64,000 nucleotides of DNA from Streptomyces djakartensis (GTDB lineage Bacteria; Actinomycetota; Actinomycetes; Streptomycetales; Streptomycetaceae): positions 186,001 through 250,000 of the forward strand of contig NZ_BMWE01000003.1 of the NCBI RefSeq assembly GCF_014651075.1, read 5' to 3'. The notes under the pieces were generated by a model. It made no database searches. It was given only the letters and a program-made list of their open reading frames with translations, and was not told the origin of the DNA. Numbering within the stretch: position 1 is the stretch's first letter; each line of letters opens with the position of its first letter. Both the position numbers and the translations under genes were made by a program. Shown here in pieces: positions 17,677-27,394 of this stretch.

Positions 17677-17695
17677 CATAGTTAGGGTTACCTAA
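17677..17695 (-). promoter_or_regulatory. Iron box (DmdR/DtxR-type operator)
   Basis: On the minus strand the 19-mer TTAGGTAACCCTAACTATG matches the DtxR-family consensus TWAGGTTAGSCTWACCTWA at about 14 of 19 positions. It lies immediately upstream of the siderophore-interacting protein gene. Confidence 0.7.
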
Positions 17696-17776
17696 GTTAG
17701 CACCCCGCCACCACCTGACACCTCTCGAGCACCCGGCAGAGCCGGGGCCCCAGGAAGTCCGCCGAACCCGCGTCCG

Positions 17777-18709
17777 TCACACCCTCAGCGTCGCGAGCAG
17801 CCGCTCCAGTGACCCGCCCAGCCCCCACCGGGCCGCCAGCGCCTGAAGCGCCGCCGGATCACGCGGGGCCCCCGGCAGCTCCGTCACGACGTCCGGCAGC
17901 GGGACGTCGTCCGCGACCCGGACCACCTTCGGCGCCACCGCGAGATACGGGCGAGCCTCGTCCAGCCTCCTGCGTTGCGTCGGCGTCAGCTTCGACCGCC
18001 GGTCCTCGACCGCCGCCATGATCCCGGCCAGGTCGCCGAACTCGGCCAGCAGCTTGGCGGCCGTCTTCTCTCCGATGCCCGGCACGCCCGGCAGGCCGTC
18101 GCTGGGGTCGCCGCGCAGCAGGGCCAGATCCGCGTACCCGCTGCCGTCGACCCCATACTTCTCCCGCAGCACGGCCTCATCGGTGAGCTGCAGCGTGCCC
18201 ACACCCTTCAGCGGGTACAGCACCCGCACGCCGCGCGCGTCGTCGACCAGCTGGTACAGGTCGCGGTCGCCCGTGACGATGTCGACCGGGCCCTTCGCCC
18301 GGGCGGTGAACGTGCCGATCACGTCGTCCGCCTCGTAGCCGGCGACGCCCACCCGGGCGATCCCGATGGCGTCCAGCACCTCCTCGATGACCGGCACCTG
18401 CGGCGACAGCGTGTCGGGCACCACCTCCTCGTCCGGGCCGGCCGGGTGCTCCTCGGCGACGCGGTGCGCCTTGTAGGAGGGGATCAGCTCGACCCGCCAG
18501 TGCGGCCGCCAGTCGGCGTCCATGCAGGCCACGAGGTGATCCGGCCGGTGGTCCCTGACCAGCCGGTCGATGAAGTCGAGCAGCCCGCGTACGGCGTTCA
18601 CCGGAGTGCCGTCCGGTGCCCTGACCGACTCGGGCACGCCGAAGTAGGCGCGGAAGTACAGGGAGGCGGTGTCGAGGAGCATCAGTCGTCCGGTCACGTC
18701 ACGCATCAT
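17777..18709 (-). CDS. 5'-3' exonuclease (FEN/Pol I N-domain-like)
   Basis: A 310-residue stand-alone homologue of the 5' nuclease domain of DNA polymerase I. Acidic metal-binding motifs are visible in LMLLDTASLYFRAYFG, CMDADWRPHWR, GYEADDVIGT and TGDRDLYQLVDD. The helix-hairpin-helix GVPGIGEKTAAKLL follows. It would remove 5' flaps or RNA primers. The start is placed at ATG 18709; an ATG at 18706 and a GTG at 18697 are nearly equivalent. The long upstream in-frame extension has atypical composition and was not used. Confidence 0.9.
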   Translation of the reverse strand: MMRDVTGRLMLLDTASLYFRAYFGVPESVRAPDGTPVNAVRGLLDFIDRLVRDHRPDHLVACMDADWRPHWRVELIPSYKAHRVAEEHPAGPDEEVVPDTLSPQVPVIEEVLDAIGIARVGVAGYEADDVIGTFTARAKGPVDIVTGDRDLYQLVDDARGVRVLYPLKGVGTLQLTDEAVLREKYGVDGSGYADLALLRGDPSDGLPGVPGIGEKTAAKLLAEFGDLAGIMAAVEDRRSKLTPTQRRRLDEARPYLAVAPKVVRVADDVPLPDVVTELPGAPRDPAALQALAARWGLGGSLERLLATLRV

Positions 18710-19136
18710 GCCGTACGCCACCGACAGCGACCGGGTTCGCGAGGCCGGGATCAACAAGGCGGTCAAGGGGGGGCAGCGCATGACGCCGCGGGGACTCCGC
18801 AGTAGGGTTCCGGGGTGGGGTGCGCGATACGCCGCGTGCCGCACACACCCTCTTCCCGCGAGCGGGATCCGGACAACCGCAGAGCGCTACGCCATCCGCC
18901 GACCACCTCTTCCTCCCTCCGTTCCTCCCGTAGGAGGAATCCAGCGGCCCCCTCCAGGAGGCGGAACCCCGGCGCGAACCGTGAGGTCGCGCGCCGCCCG
19001 GTACGACGTCGATGCGACGGCCCCCTGAAACGGTTTGCCGAACCTGCGTAGGGTGCAGACAACGCAACATCGGAGAGTGCGCCGCGACGCCGGCGCGCAG
19101 GGAGCGGATCGACGGGCGAAGGAGGGAGCCGGGGCG
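18710..19136. other. 427-nt intergenic region between divergent genes
   Basis: No convincing gene. It must contain the promoters of the exonuclease (minus) and the XRE-cupin operon (plus). A perfect 7-bp inverted repeat with a 4-nt loop (18922-18928 and 18933-18939) encloses a GGAGGAA sequence that resembles a ribosome-binding site but is not followed by a start codon at useful distance. Short polypurine/polypyrimidine tracts surround it. Confidence 0.4.
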
Positions 19137-19712
19137 ATGGGCGACCACAAGGAACAGCCCCTTCGAGTGGGCGCGGCCGTGCGTCGGCGGCGCCGCGCGC
19201 TGGAGCTCACCCTCGCCGTCGTGGCCGAGCGCAGCGGCCTGTCGGTGCCGTTCCTGAGCCAGGTGGAGAACGACCGCGCGCGGCCCAGCACCAGCTCCCT
19301 GGAGAAGGTCGCCGACGCCCTGCGCACCACCGCCGTGGAGCTCCTCGCCGCGGCCGACCCGGCGTGCAGCGTGGACGTCGTCCGCGGCGACGACACCGAG
19401 CCGCTGTCGCTGCCGCAGCCGCGGAGCCGGTCCCTGGTCCGCGGCCACCATCAGATGCACGCCTCCGAATTCACCGGCGAGCACGACGCGGGCCGTGAAC
19501 TCCAGTACCGAAACGATCAGTTGATGTACGTCGCCGACGGTGCCGTGGAGGTCGAGGCGGAGGGCCGCGCCTACCGGCTCGGACGCGGCGACACGCTGTA
19601 CCTCACCGGCGGCGTACGTCACCGCTGGCGGGCCGCGGAGTCGGACACCCGCGTGCTCGTCGTCGCCGTGGCCGAGCACATCGAGGCGGTCCGGGACCGG
19701 CCACGCAGGTGA
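19137..19712 (+). CDS. XRE-family transcriptional regulator with C-terminal cupin domain
   Basis: A 191-residue regulator. The helix-turn-helix is at about residues 12-66 (RRRRRALELTLAVVAERSGLSVPFLSQVEN in part) and the cupin sensor domain at about 105-185, with QLMYVADGAVEVEAEG and GDTLYLTGGVRHRW. Such proteins bind a small ligand or metal in the cupin pocket and repress nearby genes. ATG 19137 follows GGAGGGAG. The next gene begins at a GTGA overlap, so the pair is translationally coupled and is a likely functional unit. Confidence 0.9.
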   Translation: MGDHKEQPLRVGAAVRRRRRALELTLAVVAERSGLSVPFLSQVENDRARPSTSSLEKVADALRTTAVELLAAADPACSVDVVRGDDTEPLSLPQPRSRSLVRGHHQMHASEFTGEHDAGRELQYRNDQLMYVADGAVEVEAEGRAYRLGRGDTLYLTGGVRHRWRAAESDTRVLVVAVAEHIEAVRDRPRR

Positions 19713-20428
19713 GGGTCGTCTCGCTGGTGCCCTCGCTGACCGAGGCCGTGGCCCGGTCCGCGCCCGGTGCCCTGGTCGGCGCCACCGACTGGTGCACGCA
19801 TCCGCCCGGCCTCGACGTCGTCCGCGTCGGCGGCACCAAGAACCCCCGGGCCGACCGGATCGCCTCCCTGGCTCCGGACCTGGTGATCGCCAACGAGGAG
19901 GAGAACCGCGAAGCGGACCTCGCCGCCCTGCGCGCGGCGGGCATCGCGGTCCTGGTCACGCAGATCCGCGACGTGCCGCAGGCCTTCGGGGAACTGGCAC
20001 GGGTCCTGGACGCCTGCCAGGTGGCGTCCCGGCCGCGCTGGCTTGACGAGGCGGAGGACACCTGGTCGTGCCTGCCGGAGCCGGAGACCCGCCGCACGGC
20101 GATCGTGCCGGTCTGGCGCCGGCCGTGGATGGTCCTGGGCCGCGACACCTTCGCGGGCGATGTCCTCAGCCGCCTCGGCGTCGACCACCTCCACGCGGCG
20201 CACCCCGAGCGCTATCCCAGGATCCCGCTCGCCGAACTGCGCGCCGGGCGGCCGGACGTGGTGATACTCCCCGACGAGCCGTACCGCTTCACCGTGGACG
20301 ACGGCCCGGAGGCCTTCTCGGGCCTGCCCTGCGCGCTCGTCAGCGGTCGGCACCTGACGTGGTACGGGCCGTCGCTGGCCGAGGCGCCGCGGGTTCTGGG
20401 CCGGGCCCTGCGATCAGCACCGGCATAA
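19709..20428 (+). CDS. Helical-backbone metal-receptor-like protein (BtuF/CbrA-type fold), cytosolic
   Basis: A 239-residue protein related to the cobalamin/siderophore substrate-binding family. It has the N-terminal RVVSLVPSLTEAV and LVGATDWCTHP elements, PDLVIANEEEN, and a C-terminal lobe. Unlike transport receptors it has no signal peptide or lipobox and begins directly at the fold, so it should be cytosolic. No ABC permease or ATPase is nearby. It starts at GTG 19709, overlapping the XRE-cupin stop by 4 nt. It may sense or traffic a cofactor or metal chelate for that regulator; this is inference. Confidence 0.82.
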   Translation: MRVVSLVPSLTEAVARSAPGALVGATDWCTHPPGLDVVRVGGTKNPRADRIASLAPDLVIANEEENREADLAALRAAGIAVLVTQIRDVPQAFGELARVLDACQVASRPRWLDEAEDTWSCLPEPETRRTAIVPVWRRPWMVLGRDTFAGDVLSRLGVDHLHAAHPERYPRIPLAELRAGRPDVVILPDEPYRFTVDDGPEAFSGLPCALVSGRHLTWYGPSLAEAPRVLGRALRSAPA

Positions 20429-20437
20429 GCTGGGTTT

Positions 20438-21367
20438 ATGAGCCACACGGATGAGCAGCCAGGTGCGCCGTCGGCCGGGGCCCTGGCACACCGGGTGCCC
20501 GACCTGGGGGCGCTCGAACTGCTGCTGGCGGTGGCGCGGCTCGGCAGCCTGGGCGGAGCCGCGCGGGAACTCGGCATCACCCAGCCCGCGGCCAGCAGCC
20601 GGATCCGGTCGATGGAGCGGCAGCTCGGCGTGGCGCTGGTCGACCGCTCGCCGCGTGGCTCCCGGCTCACGGACGCCGGTGCGCTGGTGACGGACTGGGC
20701 CCGGCGGATCGTCGAGGCCGCGGAAGCGTTCGACGTGGGTGCGCAGGCGTTGCGGGACCGCCGCGATTCCCGGTTGCGGGTGGCGGCGAGCATGACGATC
20801 GCCGAATACCTGCTGCCGGGCTGGCTCCTCGCACTGCGCGCGCAGCGGCCCGACACGGCGGTGTCGCTGCACGCCGGCAACTCGACGGTGGTCGCCGAGC
20901 GTCTGCTGTCGGACGAGGCGGATCTGGGCTTCGTGGAGGGGCTGACGGTCCCGACCGGGCTGGACTCGGTGGTCATCGCCCACGACCGCCTGATAGTCGT
21001 CACCGCGCCGGGCCACGCCTGGTCCCGCCGCCGGCGTCCGCTGGAGGCGCCGGAGCTGGCCGCGACACCGCTGATCCTCCGTGAGAGGGGCTCGGGCACG
21101 CGGCAGGTCCTGGACGCGGCGCTGGGTGGGCTGGCCCGGCCGTTGATCGAGTTGTCCTCGACGACGGCGGTGAAGGCCGCGGCGGTGAGCGGTGCGGGGC
21201 CGGCGGTGCTGAGTGAGCTGGCGGTGGGGGAGGAGCTGGCGATGCGCCGTCTGGTCCGCGTGCCGGTGGAGGGGATGGCCCTGGCGCGGGACCTGAGGGC
21301 GGTGTGGCCCACGGGGCATCGGCCCACCGGTCCGGCCCGGGACCTGCTGTCGCTGACGCGGGGGTAG
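20438..21367 (+). CDS. LysR-family transcriptional regulator
   Basis: A 309-residue LysR regulator. The winged helix-turn-helix is at about residues 20-80 (LELLLAVARLGSLGGAARELGITQPAASSRI in part), followed by a two-lobed substrate-binding domain with 'L-P-G-W-L', AGNSTVVAERLLSDEADLGFVEG and a C-terminal LSELAVGEELA segment. It is close to the YeiE/CysL-like group by general appearance. It begins 10 nt after the preceding gene, so it may share that transcript. The gene downstream is convergent, so no obvious divergent target exists in the window. Confidence 0.88.
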   Translation: MSHTDEQPGAPSAGALAHRVPDLGALELLLAVARLGSLGGAARELGITQPAASSRIRSMERQLGVALVDRSPRGSRLTDAGALVTDWARRIVEAAEAFDVGAQALRDRRDSRLRVAASMTIAEYLLPGWLLALRAQRPDTAVSLHAGNSTVVAERLLSDEADLGFVEGLTVPTGLDSVVIAHDRLIVVTAPGHAWSRRRRPLEAPELAATPLILRERGSGTRQVLDAALGGLARPLIELSSTTAVKAAAVSGAGPAVLSELAVGEELAMRRLVRVPVEGMALARDLRAVWPTGHRPTGPARDLLSLTRG

Positions 21368-21514
21368 TTCTCCTCGCCCCCGCCGCCCCTTCCCGTCCCG
21401 TCCCCAGGGGCGCTGTCCCTTCGGCCCCGCTGGGGGCTGCGCCCCCAGGCCCCCTTCGGCCTGAACGGCCTAGTCCTCGAACGCCGGACGGGCTGAGCAG
21501 GAGCCCCCTGGTAC
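21368..21514. repeat. Intergenic hairpin-rich Streptomyces-type repeat between convergent genes
   Basis: Contains a perfect 8-bp hairpin with a 3-nt loop (21430-21437 and 21441-21448), a second GGCC-flanked inverted repeat, and the sequence CTCGAACGCCGGACGGGCTG (21476-21495), a motif I recognise as recurring between Streptomyces genes. It probably terminates both the LysR and hydrolase transcripts. Confidence 0.6.
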
Positions 21515-22204
21515 TCAGCGTGCCGCTGCCGCCTCGACCAGGGCCCGCATCACCCGCGGGTCCTGCCCCATCTCCGGATGCCACTGCACCCCGAGCACCC
21601 ACCCCTCGTGGGCCGGCAGCTCCACCGCCTCCACCGTCCCGTCCTCCGCGTACGCCGAGGGGACGAGGCCCTCACCCAGACGGTCCACGGCCTGGTGGTG
21701 ATACGACGGCACGGACGTCTCCTCCGGAACGACACCCGCGTACAGACTCCCCGGCACGGGCTTGACGGCATGCTCGCCGAAGACGCCCACGACCTCCGCG
21801 TGCCCGTCGAGGTGCTGCACCAGCGTCCCCCCGAGGGCGACGTTCAGCAGCTGCATCCCCCGGCAGATGCCCAGCAACGGCACCCCCGCCTCCAGCGCGG
21901 CGTCGATCAGCGCCAGCTCCCACGCGTCCCGCTCCCGCGCCGGAGGCCCGGTCCGCGGCTCGCGCTCCGCGCCGTAACGGGCCGGTTCCACGTCCGGGCC
22001 ACCCGCGATGACCAGCCCGTCCATTCGGGCCACGGCCGCCGCCGCGTACTCGGGGTCGTCCGGCGGAAGCATCGCGGCGAGACCGCCCGCCCGCCGCACC
22101 AGTCGCGGATATCCGGCCGGCAGCAGGGCGGCCTCCAGCTCCCACACGCCCCAGCGCGCACCCGACTCCAGATAGGTGCTGACACCGATCAACGGCCTGG
22201 CCAC
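21515..22204 (-). CDS. Class I glutamine amidotransferase-like gamma-glutamyl hydrolase (peptidase C26)
   Basis: A 229-residue hydrolase related to PuuD and gamma-glutamyl-GABA hydrolases. The nucleophile motif GICRGMQLLNVALGG contains the catalytic Cys, and the catalytic His is in VQWHPEM. It would cleave the gamma-glutamyl amide of the oxidised intermediate to release glutamate plus the amino acid product. GTG at 22204 is preceded by GAGGGAG 6 nt upstream. It lies 35 nt after the permease gene on the same strand, so the two are probably an operon. The neighbouring GlnA4-type ligase would make the gamma-glutamyl bond it removes. Confidence 0.9.
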   Translation of the reverse strand: MARPLIGVSTYLESGARWGVWELEAALLPAGYPRLVRRAGGLAAMLPPDDPEYAAAAVARMDGLVIAGGPDVEPARYGAEREPRTGPPARERDAWELALIDAALEAGVPLLGICRGMQLLNVALGGTLVQHLDGHAEVVGVFGEHAVKPVPGSLYAGVVPEETSVPSYHHQAVDRLGEGLVPSAYAEDGTVEAVELPAHEGWVLGVQWHPEMGQDPRVMRALVEAAAAR

Positions 22205-22239
22205 GAAAACTCCCTCACGGTCGATGCCCCAGTACCCCG

Positions 22240-23682
<1,443 letters not shown>

Positions 23683-23758
23683 GGGCAGACTCCCCACGGG
23701 AGGCGGACACGGGGTCGAGCGCGGGGTCGAGCGGGCCCCGGCCCAATGGAATGGATCC

Positions 23759-23802
23759 ATACCTTTGCCGTGTCCGTCGCGGGAACGCAATACCCGTGCG
23801 TT
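23759..23802 (-). promoter_or_regulatory. Candidate GntR operator region upstream of the permease
   Basis: Contains ATACCTT (23759-23765) and CGCAATACC (23786-23794). Both also occur in the glnA-type promoter region (24599-24609). The second lies inside the inverted repeat AACGCA-N7-TGCGTT (23784-23802). Shared sites flanking the regulator gene suggest one regulator acts on both; not tested. Confidence 0.45.
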
Positions 23803-23830
23803 AATCGCCCGTAAATCCTCACCACCGCGC

Positions 23831-24565
23831 TCAGCCGAGGAACCCGCGCAGCAGCGCCGCCGTGCCCCCGCAGTGCTCGCGCATGATCTCCCGCGCCTGG
23901 TCGGCGTCGCCCTCGATCACGGCCTCCACCACCGCGGTGTGCTGGCGCTGCGAGTGCTCCAGGTTGCGCACCAGCAGCGGGATGCAGTCCAGCAGGTCGT
24001 TGACGGTCGCGCGGACGGCCGCGTACTGGGCGGTGAGCGTGGGTGAGCCGGACAGCTCGGCGAGCGTGAGGTGCAGCAGCGTGTCCAGGCGGCGGTAGTC
24101 GGCGAGCGGGGCGTCGTGCGTGCGGGCCAGGGCCTCGCGGAGCCGCTGCGCCTGCTTCTCGTCCAGCCCGTGCGCCGCGCACAGCCCGGCCGCACCCACC
24201 TCCAGCACCTCGCGGAACCGCAGCACGTCCTCCAGGTCGACCTCGGCCATCCGGCGCCGCAGCTCGTCCTCGCCGCCGACGTCCGCGCGCGGCAGCACGA
24301 ACGTGCCGCCGTACCGTCCGCGCCGCGCCTCGACCAGCCCCTGGTCCTGGAGCACCTTCAGCACCTCGCGCAGCGTCACCCGGCTGATGCCCAGCCGCTC
24401 CGCCAGCTCCCGCTCGGCCGGCAGCCGCTCGCCCCCCGGTACCAGGCCCAGCCGTACCACCTGGAGGATCTGCTCAAGCGCCTCCTCGAAGCCGTTGCCC
24501 GCGCGCACCGGCCGCAGCACCGGCGCCAGCCCGTCCGGCACCTCGCCGCCCGCTTCCTCCGGCAT
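23831..24565 (-). CDS. FadR-subfamily GntR transcriptional regulator
   Basis: A 244-residue regulator. The winged helix-turn-helix is at about residues 25-90 (LPAERELAERLGISRVTLREVL in part), followed by an all-helical FCD ligand-binding domain with metal-binding-type His residues in TLLHLTLAEL and HTAVVEAVIEGD. In S. coelicolor the equivalent regulator beside glnA4 (EpuRI) represses genes for polyamine/ethanolamine use. It is divergent from the ligase gene, with an 82-nt shared control region. ATG 24565 is preferred over the upstream GTG at 24586 because it follows a purine-rich GAAGGGGG. Confidence 0.9.
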   Translation of the reverse strand: MPEEAGGEVPDGLAPVLRPVRAGNGFEEALEQILQVVRLGLVPGGERLPAERELAERLGISRVTLREVLKVLQDQGLVEARRGRYGGTFVLPRADVGGEDELRRRMAEVDLEDVLRFREVLEVGAAGLCAAHGLDEKQAQRLREALARTHDAPLADYRRLDTLLHLTLAELSGSPTLTAQYAAVRATVNDLLDCIPLLVRNLEHSQRQHTAVVEAVIEGDADQAREIMREHCGGTAALLRGFLG

Positions 24566-24647
24566 GTGGCCGTACCCCCTTCCCAAGCAATGGTTCTCCG
24601 CAATACCTTATGGCTCCCGGCGGACCAAGAGCCAAGGAGGCCCTCCC
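24566..24647. promoter_or_regulatory. Divergent control region, GntR regulator / glnA4-type ligase
   Basis: 82 nt between divergent starts. It contains CGCAATACC (24599-24607) overlapping ATACCTT (24603-24609), both repeated upstream of the permease, and the ribosome-binding site CAAGGAGG (24633-24640) of the ligase gene. Confidence 0.5.
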
Positions 24648-26012
24648 GTGGCAGACCGCACACCCCCGCTGAGCGTCGAGGAGCTGCACGCCCTCGTCGC
24701 GGGCGGTGAGATCGACACTGTCGTCCTGGCCTTCCCCGACATGCAAGGGCGGCTCCAGGGCAAGCGGTTCGCCGCGCGCTTCTTCCTCGACGAGGTCCTC
24801 CGGCACGGCACGGAGGGCTGCAACTACCTGCTCGCCGTCGACACCGAGATGAACACCGTCGACGGCTACGCGATGTCCTCCTGGGACCGCGGCTACGGCG
24901 ACTTCGCCATGCACCCCGACCTCGCCACGCTGCGCCGCGTCCCCTGGAACGAGGGCACGGCCATGCTCCACGCCGACCTCGCCTGGAGCGACGGCTCCCC
25001 GGTCGTCGCCGCTCCCCGCCAGATACTGCGCCGCCAGCTGGAGCGCCTCGCCGAACTCGGCTACACCGCGCAGGTCGGCACCGAGCTGGAGTTCATCGTC
25101 TTCAAGGACACCTACGAACAGGCCTGGGACGCGAACTACCGGGGCCTGACCCCGGCCAACCAGTACAACATCGACTACTCGGTCCTCGGCACCGGCCGCA
25201 TCGAGCCCCTGCTGCGCCGCATCCGCAACGAGATGGCAGCCGCCGGCCTCGTCGTCGAGTCCGCCAAGGGCGAGTGCAACCCCGGACAGCACGAGATCGC
25301 CTTCCGCTACGACGAGGCCCTGGTCACCTGTGACCAGCACTCGGTCTACAAGACCGGTACCAAGGAGATCGCCGCCCAGGAGGGCATGTCGATCACTTTC
25401 ATGGCCAAGTACAACGAACGCGAGGGCAACTCCTGCCACATCCACCTCTCGCTCGCCGACGCCGATGGCCACAACGCCATGGCGGGGGACGGCGAGGGCG
25501 GCATGTCGGACCTCATGCGGCACTTCCTCGCCGGGCAGCTCGCCGCCCTGCGCGACTTCTGCCTCCTCTACGCCCCCAACATCAATTCCTACAAACGGTT
25601 CCAGCCCGGCTCCTTCGCCCCGACCGCCGTCGCCTGGGGTCACGACAACCGCACCTGCGCGCTGCGCGTCGTCGGCCACGGCCGCTCCCTGCGCTTCGAG
25701 AACCGGCTCCCCGGCGGCGACGTCAACCCCTACCTCGCCGTGGCCGGGCTGGTCGCCGCAGGACTGCACGGCATCGAGCAGAAGCTGGAACTGCCCGAGC
25801 CCTGCCCGGGCAACGCCTACACCGCCGACTTCGCCCACGTCCCCACCACCCTGCGCGAGGCCGCCGAGCTCTGGGAGAACAGCCCCATCGCCAAGGCCGC
25901 CTTCGGCGACGAGGTCGTCGCGCACTACCGCAACATGGCGCGCGTCGAACTGGACGCCTTCGACGCCGCGGTGACCGACTGGGAGCTGCGCCGCTCCTTC
26001 GAACGCATGTGA
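24648..26012 (+). CDS. glnA4: Glutamine synthetase-like gamma-glutamylethanolamide synthetase (GlnA4 type)
   Basis: A 454-residue glutamine synthetase-fold ligase. Metal and substrate motifs are present (GTELEFIVF, ECNPGQHEIAFR, NRTCALRVVG, FENRLPGGDVNPYL). The usual adenylylation segment around NLYDLP of type I glutamine synthetases is absent (GIEQKLELPEPC is found instead), so control by adenylylation is unlikely. The S. coelicolor homologue in the same context joins glutamate to ethanolamine using ATP. It starts at GTG 24648 after CAAGGAGG and overlaps the aldehyde dehydrogenase region at its 3' end. First gene of a three-gene operon. Confidence 0.88.
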   Translation: MADRTPPLSVEELHALVAGGEIDTVVLAFPDMQGRLQGKRFAARFFLDEVLRHGTEGCNYLLAVDTEMNTVDGYAMSSWDRGYGDFAMHPDLATLRRVPWNEGTAMLHADLAWSDGSPVVAAPRQILRRQLERLAELGYTAQVGTELEFIVFKDTYEQAWDANYRGLTPANQYNIDYSVLGTGRIEPLLRRIRNEMAAAGLVVESAKGECNPGQHEIAFRYDEALVTCDQHSVYKTGTKEIAAQEGMSITFMAKYNEREGNSCHIHLSLADADGHNAMAGDGEGGMSDLMRHFLAGQLAALRDFCLLYAPNINSYKRFQPGSFAPTAVAWGHDNRTCALRVVGHGRSLRFENRLPGGDVNPYLAVAGLVAAGLHGIEQKLELPEPCPGNAYTADFAHVPTTLREAAELWENSPIAKAAFGDEVVAHYRNMARVELDAFDAAVTDWELRRSFERM

Positions 26013-26020
26013 GGTCCTTC

Positions 26021-27394
26021 GTGTCTTCCGAGCACCTTCTGGAAGTACTGAACCCCGCGACCGAGGAGGTCGTCGCCGCCGTGGCCGGGGCGAGTCCGGC
26101 CGACGTCGACGCGGCCGTCACCCACGCCGCCAGGGCACAGCGGATCTGGGCCGCCCTGCCCCCCGCGGACCGGGCCCGGCTGCTGCGCCGCTTCGCGGCC
26201 ACCGTCGACGAGCACCTGGAGGAACTGGCCCGCCTGGAGGTCCGGGAGGCCGGACACCTGATCGGCAACGCCCGCTGGGAAGCCGGCAACGTCCGTGACC
26301 TGCTGGACTACGCCGCCGGGGGAGTGGAGCGGCTCACCGGCCGTCAGATCCCGGTCCCCGGCGGACTGAACGTCACGATCCTCGAACCGCTCGGCGTCGT
26401 CGGCGTGATCGCGCCCTGGAACTTCCCCATGCCGATCGCCGCCTGGGGCACCGCCCCCGCCCTCGCGGCCGGCAACGCGGTCCTCCTCAAGCCCGCCGAG
26501 ACCACCCCGCTCACCGCGCTGCGCCTCGCCGAACTCGCCCTGGAGGCCGGGCTGCCGGAGCACCTCTTCCAGGTCCTGCCGGGACGCGGTGACATCACGG
26601 GCGACGCCCTGGTCCGGCACCCCGGAGTCGCCAAGATCGTCTTCACCGGGTCCACCCGCACCGGCACGCGCGTCGCCGCGCTCGGCGCCGAGCAGGTCAA
26701 GCCGGTCACCCTCGAACTCGGCGGCAAGAGCCCCAACATCGTCTTCGCCGACGCCGACCTCAAGACGGCCGTCGATCCCTTCTCCTTCCTCGACAACTCC
26801 GGCCAGGACTGCTGCGCCCGCACCCGCGTGCTGGTCCAGGAGTCCGTCCTCGACGAGGTCCGCGAACTGCTCGCCGACGCCCTGTCCGCCGTGGTGGTGG
26901 GCGACCCGGCCGACGAGAAGACCCAGATGGGCCCGCTGATCTCCCGACAGCAGCTCGACCGGGTCCGCAGCTTCGTGCCCGACACCGCCCCGGCCCTGCG
27001 CGGCAGCGCACCCGAGGGCCCCGGCTTCTGGTTCCCGCCCACCGTCCTGACCGGCGAGAGCCCCGACTCGCCGGCCGCCCGCGAGGAGATCTTCGGCCCC
27101 GTCGCCGTGCTCCTGCCCTTCACCGACGAGCAGGACGCGATCCGCCTGGCCAACGACACCCCGTACGGCCTCTCCGGCTCCATCTGGACCCGGGACGTCG
27201 GCCGCGCCCTGCGTGTCTCCCAGGCCGTCCGCGCCGGCAACCTGTCCGTCAACTCCCACGCCAGCGTCCGCTACTGGACCCCCTTCGGCGGCTACAAGCA
27301 GTCGGGCGTCGGCCGCGAGCTCGGCCCCGACGCCCTGGCCGCCTTCACCGAAACCAAGAACGTCTTCATCAGCACGGAGGGCCCCGCACAGTGA
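26021..27394 (+). CDS. NAD(P)-dependent aldehyde dehydrogenase
   Basis: A 457-residue aldehyde dehydrogenase. Signature segments are APWNFPMPIAAWGTAPALAA (cofactor region), FTGSTRTG, ELGGKSPNIVFADAD with the general base Glu, and NSGQDCCARTRV with catalytic cysteine at residue 264 or 265. In the proposed pathway it oxidises the gamma-glutamyl amide aldehyde to the acid. The start could be GTG 26009, overlapping the ligase stop, or GTG 26021, which has GAGG at 6-nt spacing; I prefer the latter. It overlaps the SDR gene by 4 nt. Confidence 0.92.
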   Translation: MSSEHLLEVLNPATEEVVAAVAGASPADVDAAVTHAARAQRIWAALPPADRARLLRRFAATVDEHLEELARLEVREAGHLIGNARWEAGNVRDLLDYAAGGVERLTGRQIPVPGGLNVTILEPLGVVGVIAPWNFPMPIAAWGTAPALAAGNAVLLKPAETTPLTALRLAELALEAGLPEHLFQVLPGRGDITGDALVRHPGVAKIVFTGSTRTGTRVAALGAEQVKPVTLELGGKSPNIVFADADLKTAVDPFSFLDNSGQDCCARTRVLVQESVLDEVRELLADALSAVVVGDPADEKTQMGPLISRQQLDRVRSFVPDTAPALRGSAPEGPGFWFPPTVLTGESPDSPAAREEIFGPVAVLLPFTDEQDAIRLANDTPYGLSGSIWTRDVGRALRVSQAVRAGNLSVNSHASVRYWTPFGGYKQSGVGRELGPDALAAFTETKNVFISTEGPAQ

